In this document: one piece after another, positions 24,846 to 37,621 of the stretch | Layout of the letters: each line of letters begins with the position of its first letter | How positions within the stretch are numbered: the first letter of the stretch is position 1 | Notes under the pieces: generated by a model | What the model saw: the letters and a program-made list of their open reading frames with translations, nothing else | The model's database searches: none | What the model was told of the DNA's origin: nothing | Source: Tenebrio molitor | Lineage: Eukaryota > Arthropoda > Insecta > Coleoptera > Tenebrionidae | DNA length: 64,000 bases | Direction of reading: 5' to 3' | Assembly: GCF_963966145.1 (NCBI RefSeq) | Contig: NC_091046.1 | Span: forward strand, 12,338,001 to 12,402,000 | Position numbers and translations under genes: made by a program

Positions 24846-26289
24846 CGTTGTAGTTGTTTCTGCTACTTAATCGGAAAATTGATTTACGTTTCCTTGCTTT
24901 TTTTCCTCCATTCTTATGTTTAATTGATGTAAGAATGTCATTTCACTGCGCGACATTAATTGCATTTACCAAAAAGATTAAATTAATAATAATTATCTTC
25001 ACTGATGGCGCAAATTTCCCAAATTGATTGATGTGGTCCTTCATCTTTGCGAATCCACTAGAAAATCTGCTCATTTATTTATAAACAGTCCTCCAACGCT
25101 ATATCTGCCGGAACAAACATCATCCATCTAACGTTACGGTTAAATGTGAATGAACATTAACCATTCATTCATAATCGAGTGGAAAAATTTAGAGCACTTA
25201 TTGGCGTGCAGAGCTTGAAGAATGAATAAAAAGTTGTACAAGCAAACTTTACGCACATACTGGTTCAACATCCGAGACTTCCACAGCCGCGTCAGCTGGC
25301 GTTGGGCATTTTCCTACAGACATATTAATCACTCTTAAATGCATTATCCCAACGCCGAGAAAAATTTGATACAGATTAATTATTATCCCAACCGGTGGAC
25401 GTTATCTAAACTAGCAGTCGTCACTGTCCTTTACGGCTTTAAAGCCATCAACGTGATAATCCTCGCATTTATATCTAATTAATAGTAGAAACCGATGCAT
25501 AACGAAACATGTGTCCGCGTACATATTAAGATAGTCTTGGAGAACAATCTAACGGGTCCTACCCACGTCGTGTCAGAATGGGATAAAAAAAAAGTGTCGG
25601 GAAAAATCGTTTGCTCCATATGGGGAAGACGTGGCCCACTTTAAGCCAATCGATAAATGACTTTCCGTCCCCAAAACACCACTCTCCTAGATAATAGTTG
25701 AACAATTTGAACGCGCTCCTATCTAATTTCAATAAACCTGCATGTAGCCTGTCACCAGATAATGGTAAATTTAAAATTTTCAATTACCGGTAACAACAAA
25801 ACAATCAACATACCAAAAACGGAGAATACACGCACGAAGTACGTTATCTGAAATGATGGATGCATTAACGGACACAAAGTTCAAGGTTTTCACCCTTCAA
25901 AGTGCCGCCGGAGTGGAAGCGACCCTTAAAATGTTCTAGTTAATTGCCGCCTTGAGACGTGAAGTGATAAGACCCTTACGTGTTTTATAAATTGCTCCAT
26001 AAAAATGTTTATGTGGTAAAAATCCTTCGGCTCTTTTAATGTCAATTTTAGTACACTTCCACGCTAACTAGAAATATTAATCAGAAACTGTAATATTTGC
26101 AGCAGTTTACTCAGCAACTTCAATTAAAAGATGGCTCAGGATGTCCGAGAATTTATATTTCGATATATGTATGTAAAATACAAAAAAAAAAAAATCAATT
26201 CATTTTTTTTGCCAGCAGAACGCGTGGTGCTGATGACTTCATTATGCATGTACCTAATCAATTAATCATGCTTTAATGCTAATTACAAC
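24846..26289. other. Intron, no element recognised
   Basis: No inverted repeat, RNA gene or coding exon that I can support. Confidence 0.4.
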
Positions 26290-27066
26290 GAGTGTTCAAA
26301 AAATGTGTGGTCAAGCAGGTCACGGTGTTCTCTCTACGTTACAAACGCTAGTCGTCTATTCGGTAATTCAGTTGGTATGCTTTGACATTTCTTTCAGAAT
26401 TCAGATACATAACCTCACTTTCATTATCATTTAATGGTAAATTAAGACATTCCTTGAAAGTAGAAATTACGGTGTGATCAAGAATGACTGAATCTGTTGG
26501 TAACAATGAAATTTGGCAAACTTTCAGGTTCATTTTTGTAATAGCGCCCTAAGGTCTAAAAGAACAACAATTACATAATTTTAATAACTATTTTATTTGT
26601 TGCATCACATTGGCAACCAACAACATAACTCTTGATTTTTGAGAACGAATCATGTCATTTACTTTTTCAAAGCTTTAAGGTGGATTTAAATTATTTTACA
26701 AAAAATAATGTATTTTGGGCGTCTTATAATCCCTCGGCCCTTCGGACTTGTACTTATAATTCCGCCGCGGGCCAAAATCGCCTCCTTCACGCCCTTAATA
26801 CAAAAATATCTATTTAATGTCGTCTCAAGTTAAAAAATCCTGTCTGCCAATTACGAGACAAAAAACACCAGTACTTTTCAATTGTTTCATTGCCAACAGA
26901 CTCAGTCATTGTTGGTCATGCTGTCTTTTTTTTTTAAGAAATAATTCACACCACTCTTCGTTCACTGAATAATTGCACATAGTTTGATATTTATGATCCA
27001 ACTACGCCAGAATAAAAGTAAGCACCAGGCCACCAGGTCACTTGTCCGCAAAGTTTTTTGAACGCT
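26290..27066. mobile_element. Inverted-repeat element, imperfect ends
   Basis: The left end GAGTGTTCAAAAAATGTGTG and right end AAGTTTTTTGAACGCTC are imperfect inverted repeats of about 40 bases. The right arm carries the ggtgcttactttt block also seen at 18900. Interior coding is not recognisable. Confidence 0.5.
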
Positions 27067-27091
27067 CTTTATTGTGTATTATTTTCTACTC

Positions 27092-27294
27092 GTATACTCC
27101 GTACGGTGATAGATTGCAGGTTTTTAAATTCTAGTTCCAAAACATAAAGCAGTGAAAAATACTAAACTCTCCATCTCAATTGTTTCACGTTATGTAGAAA
27201 ACCGTTGTATCCCTGCGGATTAATTCCCGCCAAACCAGTTTCTGTGTCTGTCTTCTGTCAAGAAACGTGCAATCTATCAGAGTACGGAGTATAC
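27092..27294. mobile_element. Small MITE, 203 bases
   Basis: Inverted ends GTATACTCCGTACGGTGATA and TATCAGAGTACGGAGTATAC, about 28 bases with few mismatches. Non-coding. Confidence 0.7.
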
Positions 27295-27909
27295 AAGCTA
27301 ATGCAAAGCAGTGCTACCAAATGGTTGCAATTAAAACGACCTTGATGAAGTAAGACAACATTTATTCGTAACTTGGAATGATGTTAATTTTCATTCATCC
27401 GGTTATTTCACAAAGAACGAGGTGTTAAGATTTGTTTATTGTTCATTTTAATGATGACGATAAAAATAATTTGAAATATTCATCCATGAATATGGTGTCG
27501 TGCTGAGCATGACATCTTCAGTGCGTTCACTGTCACTGGTTCAGTATGACATAATATGACAAGTGTAACTTGTAAACAAGCCTTCAAATGTTAAGCAACA
27601 ACCCAACATTCCATGTTATTGTCTTGGAATTCTATTGTAAACCAAATCGAACATTATTAGTGCATGTATGTATGTATTCAAAAGAAAGTTATTTTCATGT
27701 GGATATACTAATATAACATGTCGTTAATAATCCAGTCGGTTGCCTTTTATAGTAATCTCAGGTAATATTACAGTCGCAGCTTGTTTGCATTCCTCAACTA
27801 CATAGGTACTCAACAGAAAGGAAAATGACGTTTTTTTTTTTAATAATAAAATGGTACATTATATGACAAGGGACTAAAGTGCATCTTTTCATTCCCAATG
27901 TAAATTATA

Positions 27910-28432
27910 CAGGGTGTTTTCGAAGTTGAGACGTTTCTTTTAACATGTGATAGTATGCGTTGTTCAAAAGAGTTTTAGCCATAATCACCTTTGTAAAATG
28001 TCTACCTCAATGAAGATACAATAACTTAATCTTCTTGAAATTTTTGAAACCGGTCCTGCTCAAGTTTACGCTGATTCGTTAGAAATTAGAATTGACAAAA
28101 AAAAATCAAATGAGCATGGCATAAATTAGTCGGAATGGCTTACCATTACGAAAATAACGAGCTCACAGATGTATGGGCAATGCTATCAGAATGCTGCTGA
28201 GGCGTCCAGAGAGTACGCAGAGCGATTTCCGGAAAGACACCATCCTGGGCCACGTCAGTACAGCGGAGAAATAGACAGCACCGGACTCAAAATTTTAGAA
28301 AACAATACCAACATACAATCAATTATCTCCGTTAATACAAACATTTTACTGAGAAGATTTAGGCTAAAATTCTTAAGAATAATGTATAGTACCTCGTGTT
28401 ACAAGAAACGTCTCAACTTCGAAAACAACTTG
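27910..28432 (+). mobile_element. TA-flanked element with a DUF4817-type transposase remnant
   Basis: Inverted ends of about 35 bases: CAGGGTGTTTTCGAAGTTGA left, TCAACTTCGAAAACAACTTG right, with TA outside each. Inside, on the plus strand at 28127, MAYHYENNELTDV opens a frame that stops after WAMLSECC. The +1 frame continues with YGQCYQNAAEASREYAERFP then ERHHPGP. This matches the N-terminal helix-turn-helix domain (DUF4817 pattern YGxxxxNxxxAxRxYxERFPxRxxP) of insect mariner-like proteins, broken by a frameshift near 28170. The catalytic part is absent. Confidence 0.75.
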
Positions 28433-28434
28433 TA

Positions 28435-31400
28435 TATGTGGGATAAAGAAGCAATTACTATCGTGGTATATATGCCACATTTTGCACGTCCTAATGCATT
28501 TAATCATTTAATAGTAAAATAATAAGCAGGTGCAATAATTGCAACTTGAACGGAAACATTACTATAAAATAAATGTGGGTACTCACTTTTGTTCTTTTGA
28601 TCATTGTGTATTGTGTTTTCTTGTTCGTACATTATTTTATTGTTACTATTACACATTCTGTCTATTGAACTTGGTCGGCTATATTTTTACTCTCAAGGAA
28701 CTAAAAGTGCTACTTTCATTTTTCTTATCAATTTCTGTAGACTGTATTTGGACTTTGCTTGCTCTTTTGAGTTTCTTAGTTGCTCAGTTCACAAAATTGA
28801 CAAGTACAGAATTATTATTATCCATCGATTTCAGTGGATTGGTTTACTTATTTCTAGGTTAAAATTGTTTTTTAATCTAAACACTTCGTAAGGAGAGAAA
28901 ATCAATACAGATGTGCTCACAATTTCAAACAATATTTTAAATACTGTGTTGGGTTGTTTCTGAGTTAGAATATTTCTTATCTTCAACACCGTCTAGTTAA
29001 ACAGGATCAATATTGAAACCTATTACAAATGAATCAATAAAAACATAATTATTATGTGAAATGTTTCGTTAAAAAAAAATCGTGTTCGTCCTAGATATGT
29101 TAATTAAATCACGAGAAAGAAATGTTTAAAATAAGGATACAATTTAAAACTTTGTAAAATCCGTAATTCTACATTTCTTGCAACGTTTTTTCTTTATTTG
29201 ACAATTTAATAAATTTCTGATTCAATGGTTCTCTTAATGAGTCCCACCATTCCGTTTTGTTTCGAACCAATTGTGCCAGCAATGTTATTTCCTGCAAGCT
29301 TTATAAATGTTGTACCACTCCAACATCCTAATAATTAAATTAAACATGAGGGTGGCTGCCCGGATATAGTAAATCTATTTATCTCCAGTGGGAGTGGATA
29401 AAATCCTTCTTACTGGCCACTCGTGTCTGTAATTCCTCACGCAATTTATGTTAATGTTTAAAGTATCCTGTTACGATTTATTGCAGTTGTCTTGTGTTGT
29501 ACCTACTCTACTAAAAAAAAATGTCAATGTATTTTTGTAGTTCAACTTTAGCACAGATTCAGCCACGATTATTATTAGTTATTACATAGTTACCTGGTGA
29601 AATGTTATTAATATTTTTCACAAATTATTTTTGGGGTAGCTTTGTAGCATGATTCAGTAAGTACCACACTGTATCAAAATTTCTAGAACATCTCAAATAT
29701 CTGTTATCAAATTAGTCTTTAAGCAAACATGACGCAAGTTATTAATAAAGCGATAATGATAGACCTCAAGTAATGGCTATTTATTATACAAGTGTCTTAT
29801 AAGGCAAATAAGTCACGAAAGAAATGTTTTGTTAGGATCACGTAGAACAAACGGAACAGCAAATTTGGAAACATTTCTGTGTTTTGGTATAACTTCCGTC
29901 TGCGCTCAACAGTCACGAATCACCACTCGATTCCCATGGAACGAAATTCGAATAAATAAGAACAGAAAGTGAAAATGCGTAATAATACAGCCTTTAAATG
30001 CTATAAATTATGCAGCCGAACAAGAACAATTTACAGCATTGTTACACACCATACTGAAAACTCGATAAACATCTTGAAAAAATAACAAATACAGCATTAC
30101 CATTAGGAAGACACGCCTCTGCTCGAAGTCCACGCTCCGCATCACAATTAAAATATAAATAAATAGTGACTTAAAATAACGTCAAGTATTACATGTTGGG
30201 CACCTAATCCGTGCCATAGACCACGGTCGCAGATAAACCCGAAAGACGTCATTAATTTCGTTGCCTTGGTGGTCTGATAAACTGCTTTTGGAGCTCTCAG
30301 ACCGCTATCACTAATGCCTGCACGGATTTAGATTCCTCCTCTTCCGTCTGGCTTGTGTCAGTCGTTTTCGAAATCGATATTGGTAAGTGGCGTTACCGCA
30401 CGACCGACAATCACCCGAACTGTCTCGGCAACTCCGAAATCGTGTCAAAAAAGTGATTAACATCAATCGAAGACGTGAAAAAAGTCTTGAATCGGTAGTG
30501 GTCGCGTCTCGCCATCTCGGCGCTCTGCCTCTTCTCACACGCTCATGCTGCTTCTTGCATAAAAATGTCATCACGAACCGTCGCTTTTCTTTACATACAT
30601 ACCTCTTCAGTCACAACAGCGAAACCACATACGCCAAGAAATTGGTTCATGCCGTCTGGGAGAAACTATCGATGGCGACGGGTTTTTGTGCGAATCGTTT
30701 ATTTTCATATGCGGGGCAATTTACCCATTTTTAGAAATTTGTGCGAGCGCACTGGCGCGAGTAGCTGGATTTATAAATCTGCACGGAGCGATGTGAAAAA
30801 TGAAGCGAAAAAGACCATTACATCCCTATCGTTCGTTATTGAAGCTATTTTGATCTGGACTGGTCGCTAAGTATTCAGGCAATGGGCGTAATGACCATCG
30901 ATTGATTCTTCGACCGGAAAAATACGGGAAACGTAAGATTTTTATCTACTGAATATTAAATAACGAGATCAGTTATTTCATGTGCTTGTTGTACCGTCGT
31001 CGGTACATGCTCCAGCCAACACATTATTTCACCGGATGTGTGAGCTCCCACAGGATTTCAATTCAAATATGGACAGATGGTTCGGTATAATCCAATATGC
31101 ACCACTGCTATCAAACGTTTGGGATGTTTTACGAAAAATCTAACAGAGTCTGTACGAACACAGCCGAATTGGTTAAAAATTTTGAATTTTACCAAACACC
31201 AAATGGAGATTTTCATAATAATTTATCCCAATATTTTAATACTGTCCCCGGACCATAAATTTACAAAACCGACATATGTGACTTTCGTCCTACACTTTAT
31301 TCTCTACGATTTGTTAGTCGTCGGTTTTAATTCTCGGTTGACTGCGCTGATTTGTCCCCCTAGTTGCTGGCACAATGGATCGTTTAAAATACCATCCTTA

Positions 31401-32410
31401 ATTATTGTTATATTTGTCGGGAGAGTGACATGTAAACGGATGTTCGAAATATTCGTTTTGATTTTTTGTTATTCGTTCAGTTACAGTTGTTATTGCTGGC
31501 TTCTTTATTTCCTTTAGCTTTTTCTCGCAAGTCTGTTGCATTGTTCGCATTTTAAACGTCATTTTTAAATTCCACCAAGAAAGTTATCAACAAAACAATT
31601 GTCGGTCTCTGTGGCTGAACTGCGTGCGTTAAGCACGCTTGCATGCCAACGTATTTTTTAAAACGTACCTGCCGATACATATTTAATGGGGCATAATTCA
31701 GGAAACAACTCTGGCCAATTAAGTCTACATTGGCTTCTAGTAACTCCGTAGTAGCTCTAATAGTACTCTCATTTCATCAGAAAACATCACTTCTGATTTT
31801 TTGAATTTGTCGAATCGGTGGAATTAAAGTTGATTACAGAGTGACATGAACGTGATCTGCTTCCAAAAGTAACTCTTCTGGAAGGCTCCAGGTATGGCCT
31901 TTGTATTACCACACTTTACTACGAGACTACGAGTATGTCTACGTTTGTCAAAGCAGAAGAGGAGAGATAATGAAATTCTAGGAAGACAAGAATGGATGAT
32001 GACGGTGAAAATGAAATGTACGCTTCAAAAAAAAATAACTCTTCAATGTCGAGTAACAATTTTGATGGATTCGAGTCTGATGTATTATCTGATATTATCA
32101 ATATCATCACTTGTAATTGATCCTCTTTTTATAATCTTTTTAAAATAATTTAGTATTTTACTTCCTTTAGGTGAAGTTGTTCCCTTGTAAGATGTTATAA
32201 CTTCTAGTTAAATAAGAATAGACTAGAAAGTAAAATCTGAAGATTTTGTATCTAGTTCAGTTAATGAAAAAGAATTAGTTCAATAAAAATATAACTGAAT
32301 TCTTTTGGGGCGATCTAAAAAATCGAGTAAAGTCTAGTTTACATGCTACTGTTGACAGCCTTACTACACTTCTCCCAAAAATTAACGCGTCACTTTGGAA
32401 AATGCGAAAA
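28435..32410. other. Intron with one CpG island, otherwise nothing recognised
   Basis: AT-rich except 30300-30800. Frames at 28539-28891, 31077-31517 and 31894-32148 show no recognisable protein. A tRNA-like D-arm sequence near 31610 lacks the rest of a tRNA. Confidence 0.35.
30300..30800. promoter_or_regulatory. Second CpG-rich island inside the intron
   Basis: This segment has more G+C and CpG than its flanks and open frames on both strands (30311-30574 minus, 30387-30734 plus) that resemble no protein I know. On the plus strand a TCAGTC initiator-like site near 30357 is followed by a strong donor, ATTG/GTAAGTGG, near 30385. This could mark the first exon of a plus-strand non-coding transcript, or an alternative promoter. 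No product can be read. Confidence 0.25.
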
Positions 32411-32610
32411 TATAGGCCGTGCCAAAAACCAAGTAACCACCACCTGTCGAATTAAGTTGGTGAAAACAAAATTACACTAACTGTAGGTATAATGGAATTT
32501 TGATATTACTAGGATGCTAGACCAATCAAATCTAAGTACACAACGTTGCCGGTTGATTTTTTGGGTAGAATGCAGTGTTGGTGGTTATTTGGTTTTGGCA
32601 AAAACTATAG
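32411..32610. mobile_element. Small MITE related to 56985-57341
   Basis: Inverted ends: left GCCAAAAACCAAGTAACCAC, right GTGGTTATTTGGTTTTGGC, inside TATAG...CTATA. An interior block (ACGTTGCCG near the right arm) and a GTTGGTGAAAA-type block resemble the element at 56985-57341. Confidence 0.65.
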
Positions 32611-32881
32611 TTGAAAGTCGTAAATAAATCACACTAAACTCGTCACGCGTGCTTTAAAGGGTTCCTTATAAACTTGTATCATAATATACTATTTTGGTTC
32701 TTAAATGTACAATTGTATTGAATAAAAAGTTTTACAAGTAATGTAAGTTCTTTTTAACGTTAAACCATTACATAACGCTAACAGAAAACGTTACCGACAA
32801 GTTCCCAGTGTCGGTTAATTTTTACAACAATATTCGTATTTTTTATGATTTTTTTAAAAGTTAAATTTTTAATTAGCTGTA

Positions 32882-33244
32882 CTATCGGCGCCAACGAAAT
32901 GTGAACGAATTTCTGGTGCCATAGAAACGTCTTCAGTTTTGTTCTACATTAAATAAAACTTTGTTCACTGGCGTACTATATGTATGGAAGTTAAGAAAAG
33001 ATTTCTATTACCTATAACTTTCTATTACAATTTTTACAATTTTCGTCGAGTTTGGCAACAGCCCTCGCTTTTCCCATATCGGTCAAGTGTCGTGGCAGGT
33101 ATATTGTTTAAAAATAAATTAAATCTGTTGACTAATTATGTTTGTGAAAATTGTCACAAATCTGTCACATTAACGCACGCCTATGATTGATGCTTCAACA
33201 CACACTAGGAAAATTTGGCGTTCACATTTCGATGGCGCCGATAG
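32882..33244. mobile_element. MITE with CTATCGGCGCC ends
   Basis: TA-flanked, 363 bases. Left CTATCGGCGCCAACGAAATG, right CATTTCGATGGCGCCGATAG, about 28 bases of inverted repeat with one or two mismatches. Non-coding. Confidence 0.8.
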
Positions 33245-34079
33245 TACCACTTTTTATTGAAGAGAATTGTACCTACTTAGCACTTTAATCTTATTCATCG
33301 AAAAAAATATCTAAAAACATGATTAAATATATTATTTCTGATTATATTAAGTAAATGCATTTTGATTTTGTTGTAAAGGATTTGACAATAAACGACATTT
33401 TTAAAAAAGATTTCGACCGAGAGACAGAGATAGATAGCAAATACAGAATATGTAAAGTGTAAAGTAGTCTACAAATAATCATCTTACAACATGTGAATAT
33501 TAAGGTCTACTGAAGATTGACATTTTATAGAAGTCGATGGTTATAAACTGTCAGACATATTCAACTTTTGAAATAAAGCACTGGCTCCTGGTTTAACAGT
33601 GTCTTTGCTGTATCGTATAATCTCCCTATATCAGGTGTGAGGTTATCTCAATAATTTTCAAAAGTCAGAAAAGCTTAAGGTGAAAGCAAATTTTATACTA
33701 AAAGAGAAGAAATAAAGACGATAATGACACTGAAAAATACAACTGAACATATTCAGTAGCGCAAGCGCCTTTAAAAAAAAAAATGGTTGACATACAATTG
33801 ACATTTAACTTTGCCAATCTAATAAGCATCGAATAACTAGTGGCTCATACCAACATAACAACACTTTGACAATTGTTTTAAAGAAAAAATGAACTTTATA
33901 TTTGATTTTTGCCGTTCTGTAGCATGTTGTAGTACAAAATAGAAAAACAAAGGTTATGTCAGGCCAGATTTTTAAAAGATTATTGTAAGATAAAAAGTAA
34001 TGAAAACATAAAAAAAAAAACTGAAAATGACAAGCAAAACAACTACTTAAGACATTTGACGATTTGACGGATTTGACGG

Positions 34080-34163
34080 CTCGACACAGTTCGCACAATA
34101 AAATTTTAGAGACTCACAATTCCACGGGACTCTTGATATACGTTCTTTTATAGACACTTTATA
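34080..34163. repeat. Fragment homologous to 6559-6620
   Basis: GGGACTCTTGATATACGTTC, then ttttatagacactt, is the reverse complement of 6559-6600 with small differences. A short GATTTGACG tandem repeat precedes it at about 34055-34078. Confidence 0.65.
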
Positions 34164-34531
34164 GATATAAACCGTTCACCATTGTTTTAAACACGCAGTA
34201 GGACAAGATATTTTTTTGTTAGATTGGAGTCAGGTCCTGTCATATGACGTTTCGTTTTTAAATATTGGCATTGTTGTCAATTTCGTCATTAATTTAGTTA
34301 ATAATAATTTACCCAGAACTGCCCTACAAATATGTATGTTTCATTTCAATTAAAATTTTACGATTATTGTTCCCAATGCGTCAATTGTTTAAAAAATACA
34401 ATAACCTCGGAGCAGTGTTCGGTTGAATTATAACCTAAAATACATTTGTTATGACAAATCACAATACTGCCAACTAAAATGTCAGATTTTCATAGAAAGT
34501 CCGAATTTGAAACAATCGTGAATGGTATATA

Positions 34532-34653
34532 CAGGTTGTCCCAGAACTGGCGTACATCCCGTTAACCACGTGCTCCGCTCTTTCTGCTGCCATTTCAGAA
34601 TAAATATTTACATTTGCAGTTAACGGGATGTACGCCAGTTCTGGGACACTCTG
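34532..34653. mobile_element. Short foldback MITE, GTCCCAGAACTGG family
   Basis: TA-flanked, 122 bases. The 35-base inverted ends (CAGGTTGTCCCAGAACTGGC, then gtacatcccgttaac) are almost perfect, leaving about 50 bases of loop. Related ends occur at 44875-45152. Confidence 0.85.
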
Positions 34654-35201
34654 TATATGTAATTAATGCACCTGAATCGAATCTAACATGAACAAATACG
34701 GTTCAGCCGCCACCATTGATTATTTCGTAGTATTAAAAGTTAAAATTTCTCCCTCCTTGGTTATGTTCAATATCAACAAACTGTAAATAAAAGATTGAAT
34801 TGAATTGTCAAGGGTTATTTTTTTGAAAACTGTTTAAGAATCATTGCCTCAATATCACATTTCAGTAAAGTAAGAATAATTTCATTAACTAAGTAATTTT
34901 CTTTCAATATATCTTATGTTTGTTTCATTTCATCAATACAATTTTATAAAGAGAAAATGATGCCAATTAATGTCACTCACACGACGCGTTAAGTTTGTGA
35001 CCGTTTCTGAATAGAGCAATTGTCAAAGAATGACATTGTGCGATTCTGTTTCAAAATTTAACAATACTGTTATTGAACAATATAGATTTTGTATAGATCA
35101 AACCAATCAACAGCTTCATATCATAGCAACTACAATCTTGTTATATAGCAATATTGGTAAATTTTAAAACAGAATCGCACCAATTAACATCTGTACTCGT
35201 A

Positions 35202-35573
35202 CTATTGGGGACAAAATACATACCTTGGTCATCATTTTTCTGCAACTTCAAAAAAAAATTAAGGTAAACCAAGCATTAACGTCAACGTCAACATCAACGT
35301 CAACGTGGCACCTTCCACCGTTCAAAAATTTAGAATCGTCTCCCTTTCTTCTGAAGAATTGTTCATGGGCCAATTGCCTTGTGGAAACCTTTTCAATTTT
35401 CCTTCTTTGGAATTTCTCATTCAGTGGTCCATTTTTCGGTATTTTACATTTTGTAATGATGAATCTGACAGTGACAGTGGGTGACAATGAATGACAGTAG
35501 TATCCTAATGCTTGCTTTACAACTTTATGTCACTCAACTGACTTTGACGACCAAAGTAATTTGTCCCCAATAG
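35202..35573. mobile_element. MITE, CTATTGGGGACA ends
   Basis: TA-flanked, 372 bases. Left CTATTGGGGACAAAATACAT, right ATTTGTCCCCAATAG. Contains a (GTCAAC)n-type tandem repeat at about 35279-35307. Its right TA is also the left TA of the next element. Confidence 0.75.
35279..35307. repeat. Hexamer repeat (GTCAAC)
   Basis: About five near-perfect copies of GTCAAC, one changed to ATCAAC, inside the 35202 MITE. Confidence 0.8.
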
Positions 35574-35575
35574 TA

Positions 35576-35750
35576 CAGTTGCGGACAGAAAAAGTAGGAC
35601 AAGTCTTATTAAGAAATTTAGCTAAAATTGAGTTGAGTAAACCGGGCTTACTATAATAAATAAACAAATATTTTAACAGTAACCACAGAAAGACTAAACA
35701 GACTTACATTTGCGAAGAAACCTGGTCCTACTTTTTTCTGTCCGCGACTG
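35576..35750. mobile_element. Short MITE, CAGTTGCGGACAG ends
   Basis: 175 bases, TA-flanked. Left CAGTTGCGGACAGAAAAAGT, right CTTTTTTCTGTCCGCGACTG, about 30 bases of inverted repeat. The ends are of the Tc1 type. Confidence 0.8.
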
Positions 35751-35752
35751 TA

Positions 35753-37564
35753 CGTTTTACTTTCAATTTAAGGATGTATTAGCCATATTAGCCATACAAT
35801 CTTGGATAAAAGGATCTGAAGTTCGAAATTATTAAATATCGGTGCCCTATCTGTGATAAACGTAAATATAAATGACACAAATGATATCCAGAATTAAAAA
35901 ATGTGATTTCAATAAATTAAAAGTTTATTTATTTTTTAATATGGTTATGTTATCATCAACGTTGACAATCGACTCTATTTGGAACGGGTTAAACTTGTCA
36001 ACACCGTAATACTTTTCATAGATTGACAGCTATGCACAGAAACGTCATGTGCCCAGTTTGATGTTATAAAGACGCTAATTTCTCATTTTCCCTAACTCTA
36101 TCTATCTCTAAATGAGAACAACGAAATCAAAAAAAGGCCTTACAACGTAATTTTATTCTAGAAAATTTCGGACACAGATTCGTTTCAATTGTTCCGCTGA
36201 TTTCAATGTCACCATCCTCCAACTAATGCGCCATGTAAAAATCGAAAATTGCATGAATTATAATTCTTCGAAAACGGTGTTGTAAAAACTAACCAAATTT
36301 TGGAAAAACTTTCGATTATTTAAAAATTAAACGTACAAAAATGTTGAAAAAAGCTGGTACTTTTTCTATAATATTTTTTTGGCTATTATACTCGTATTTG
36401 ACAAAATCGTATGTGCATTTCCTAAGAGCACGTGTAAAATTAAAATCGCAGTAATAACTCGTAAACGGTTTATTGAATTCATTTTAATTATTTTTTTTAC
36501 CACATTAGAACAATGAAAGGATCAACTCCACCATTTTTTATTAATTTTTACAATATTTAGGTAGGGCTGATACATCCCTAACCAAAATTTTTCATTTTTA
36601 ATAATACATAATACAAAAATTCGATGCGCCAAATTAATTATTATGACTGTGTAGTGAAAATCAAGAGTTTCAAACTTCCCTTGAACCCCAAAATACGGGT
36701 AGTTTAGATTAGATCCGACTAATGCACGTTTTCCGTCAATAAAAAAGATCCCATAAATGTGGCGTTTATTTGATAAAAGCTTCCCATATAAACATTGAGG
36801 GGGTGTATTGGGACCCTTCACCCAGAGCTCTATAACAGCATGACATAAATCTCACAATTCTTATTCATTCCCTTGACCACACCACAGGGGAAAAACCGTT
36901 GTAATCAACAAACTTGGGGTGGACTTCAATCAACTGTGTTAGTTTGTATGAGAAAAACTCAAACAAGGCAGAAATCAACGCCACACCTACTTTTCCCCTC
37001 TGATTACTAAAATGTGTCCACTACTGTTGTAGCGTCTCCAACGGCAGTAGAAAAGCAAGTTTATTTTACATTTACACGTGTTCTACGCTCATACTGCAAT
37101 TTCAATTAACACCTAAGCGCCAAAGCACGCTTCGTTGATACATCGACCGGAGTTGTAACTCGTAAAAGCGTTCAGCTTGACACGATCTCTACCGTGGCTA
37201 CAAGATACGATTAGTTTACCATTTGTACAGTTGTTTCAGATAGAAACAAAACTGTATCCGAGTGTTTAGAGTTAGATCAAAGGCTAAAAATTTAGTGGCA
37301 GATAACTGTTTCACACAAGTCAACAAAAGGAGCTTTGGTTTCATGAAGGGTGGAAATGTGAGAGCATTCACAGTTTGAAGCAAAATTTTATTCTACTAAA
37401 AATATTTAAAACATGAAATATTTAATTCATTTGGATGATGAATAAAAATATTTTTTCGAGATAATCTTTCAAACAAATATGACATGACATTACATTTGTC
37501 AAATTTAATCAAAATCATTACGTGGGAAAAAACGAACACAAACTAAAAAAACTATGGGAGACAT
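35753..37564. other. Intron, no element recognised
   Basis: AT-rich. The minus-strand 99-codon frame at 36522-36821 has no similarity I can name. Confidence 0.4.
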
Positions 37565-37621
37565 GTATTGTTGGTTGCATCACAAATTTTTTAGGTTCAT
37601 TATTACTCGTGAATCACCTTG
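37565..37621. repeat. Right-end fragment of MITE family A
   Basis: GTATTGTTGGTTGCATCACA followed by a degraded match to the right end of 23734-24188, ending ACTCGTGAATCACCTTG before TA. The left end was not found. Confidence 0.6.

Noticed and set aside
31600..31660. tRNA-like sequence (TGGCTGAACTGCGTGCG)
   Set aside because: An A-box-like stretch and a small hairpin are present, but no B box, anticodon arm or acceptor pairing follows.
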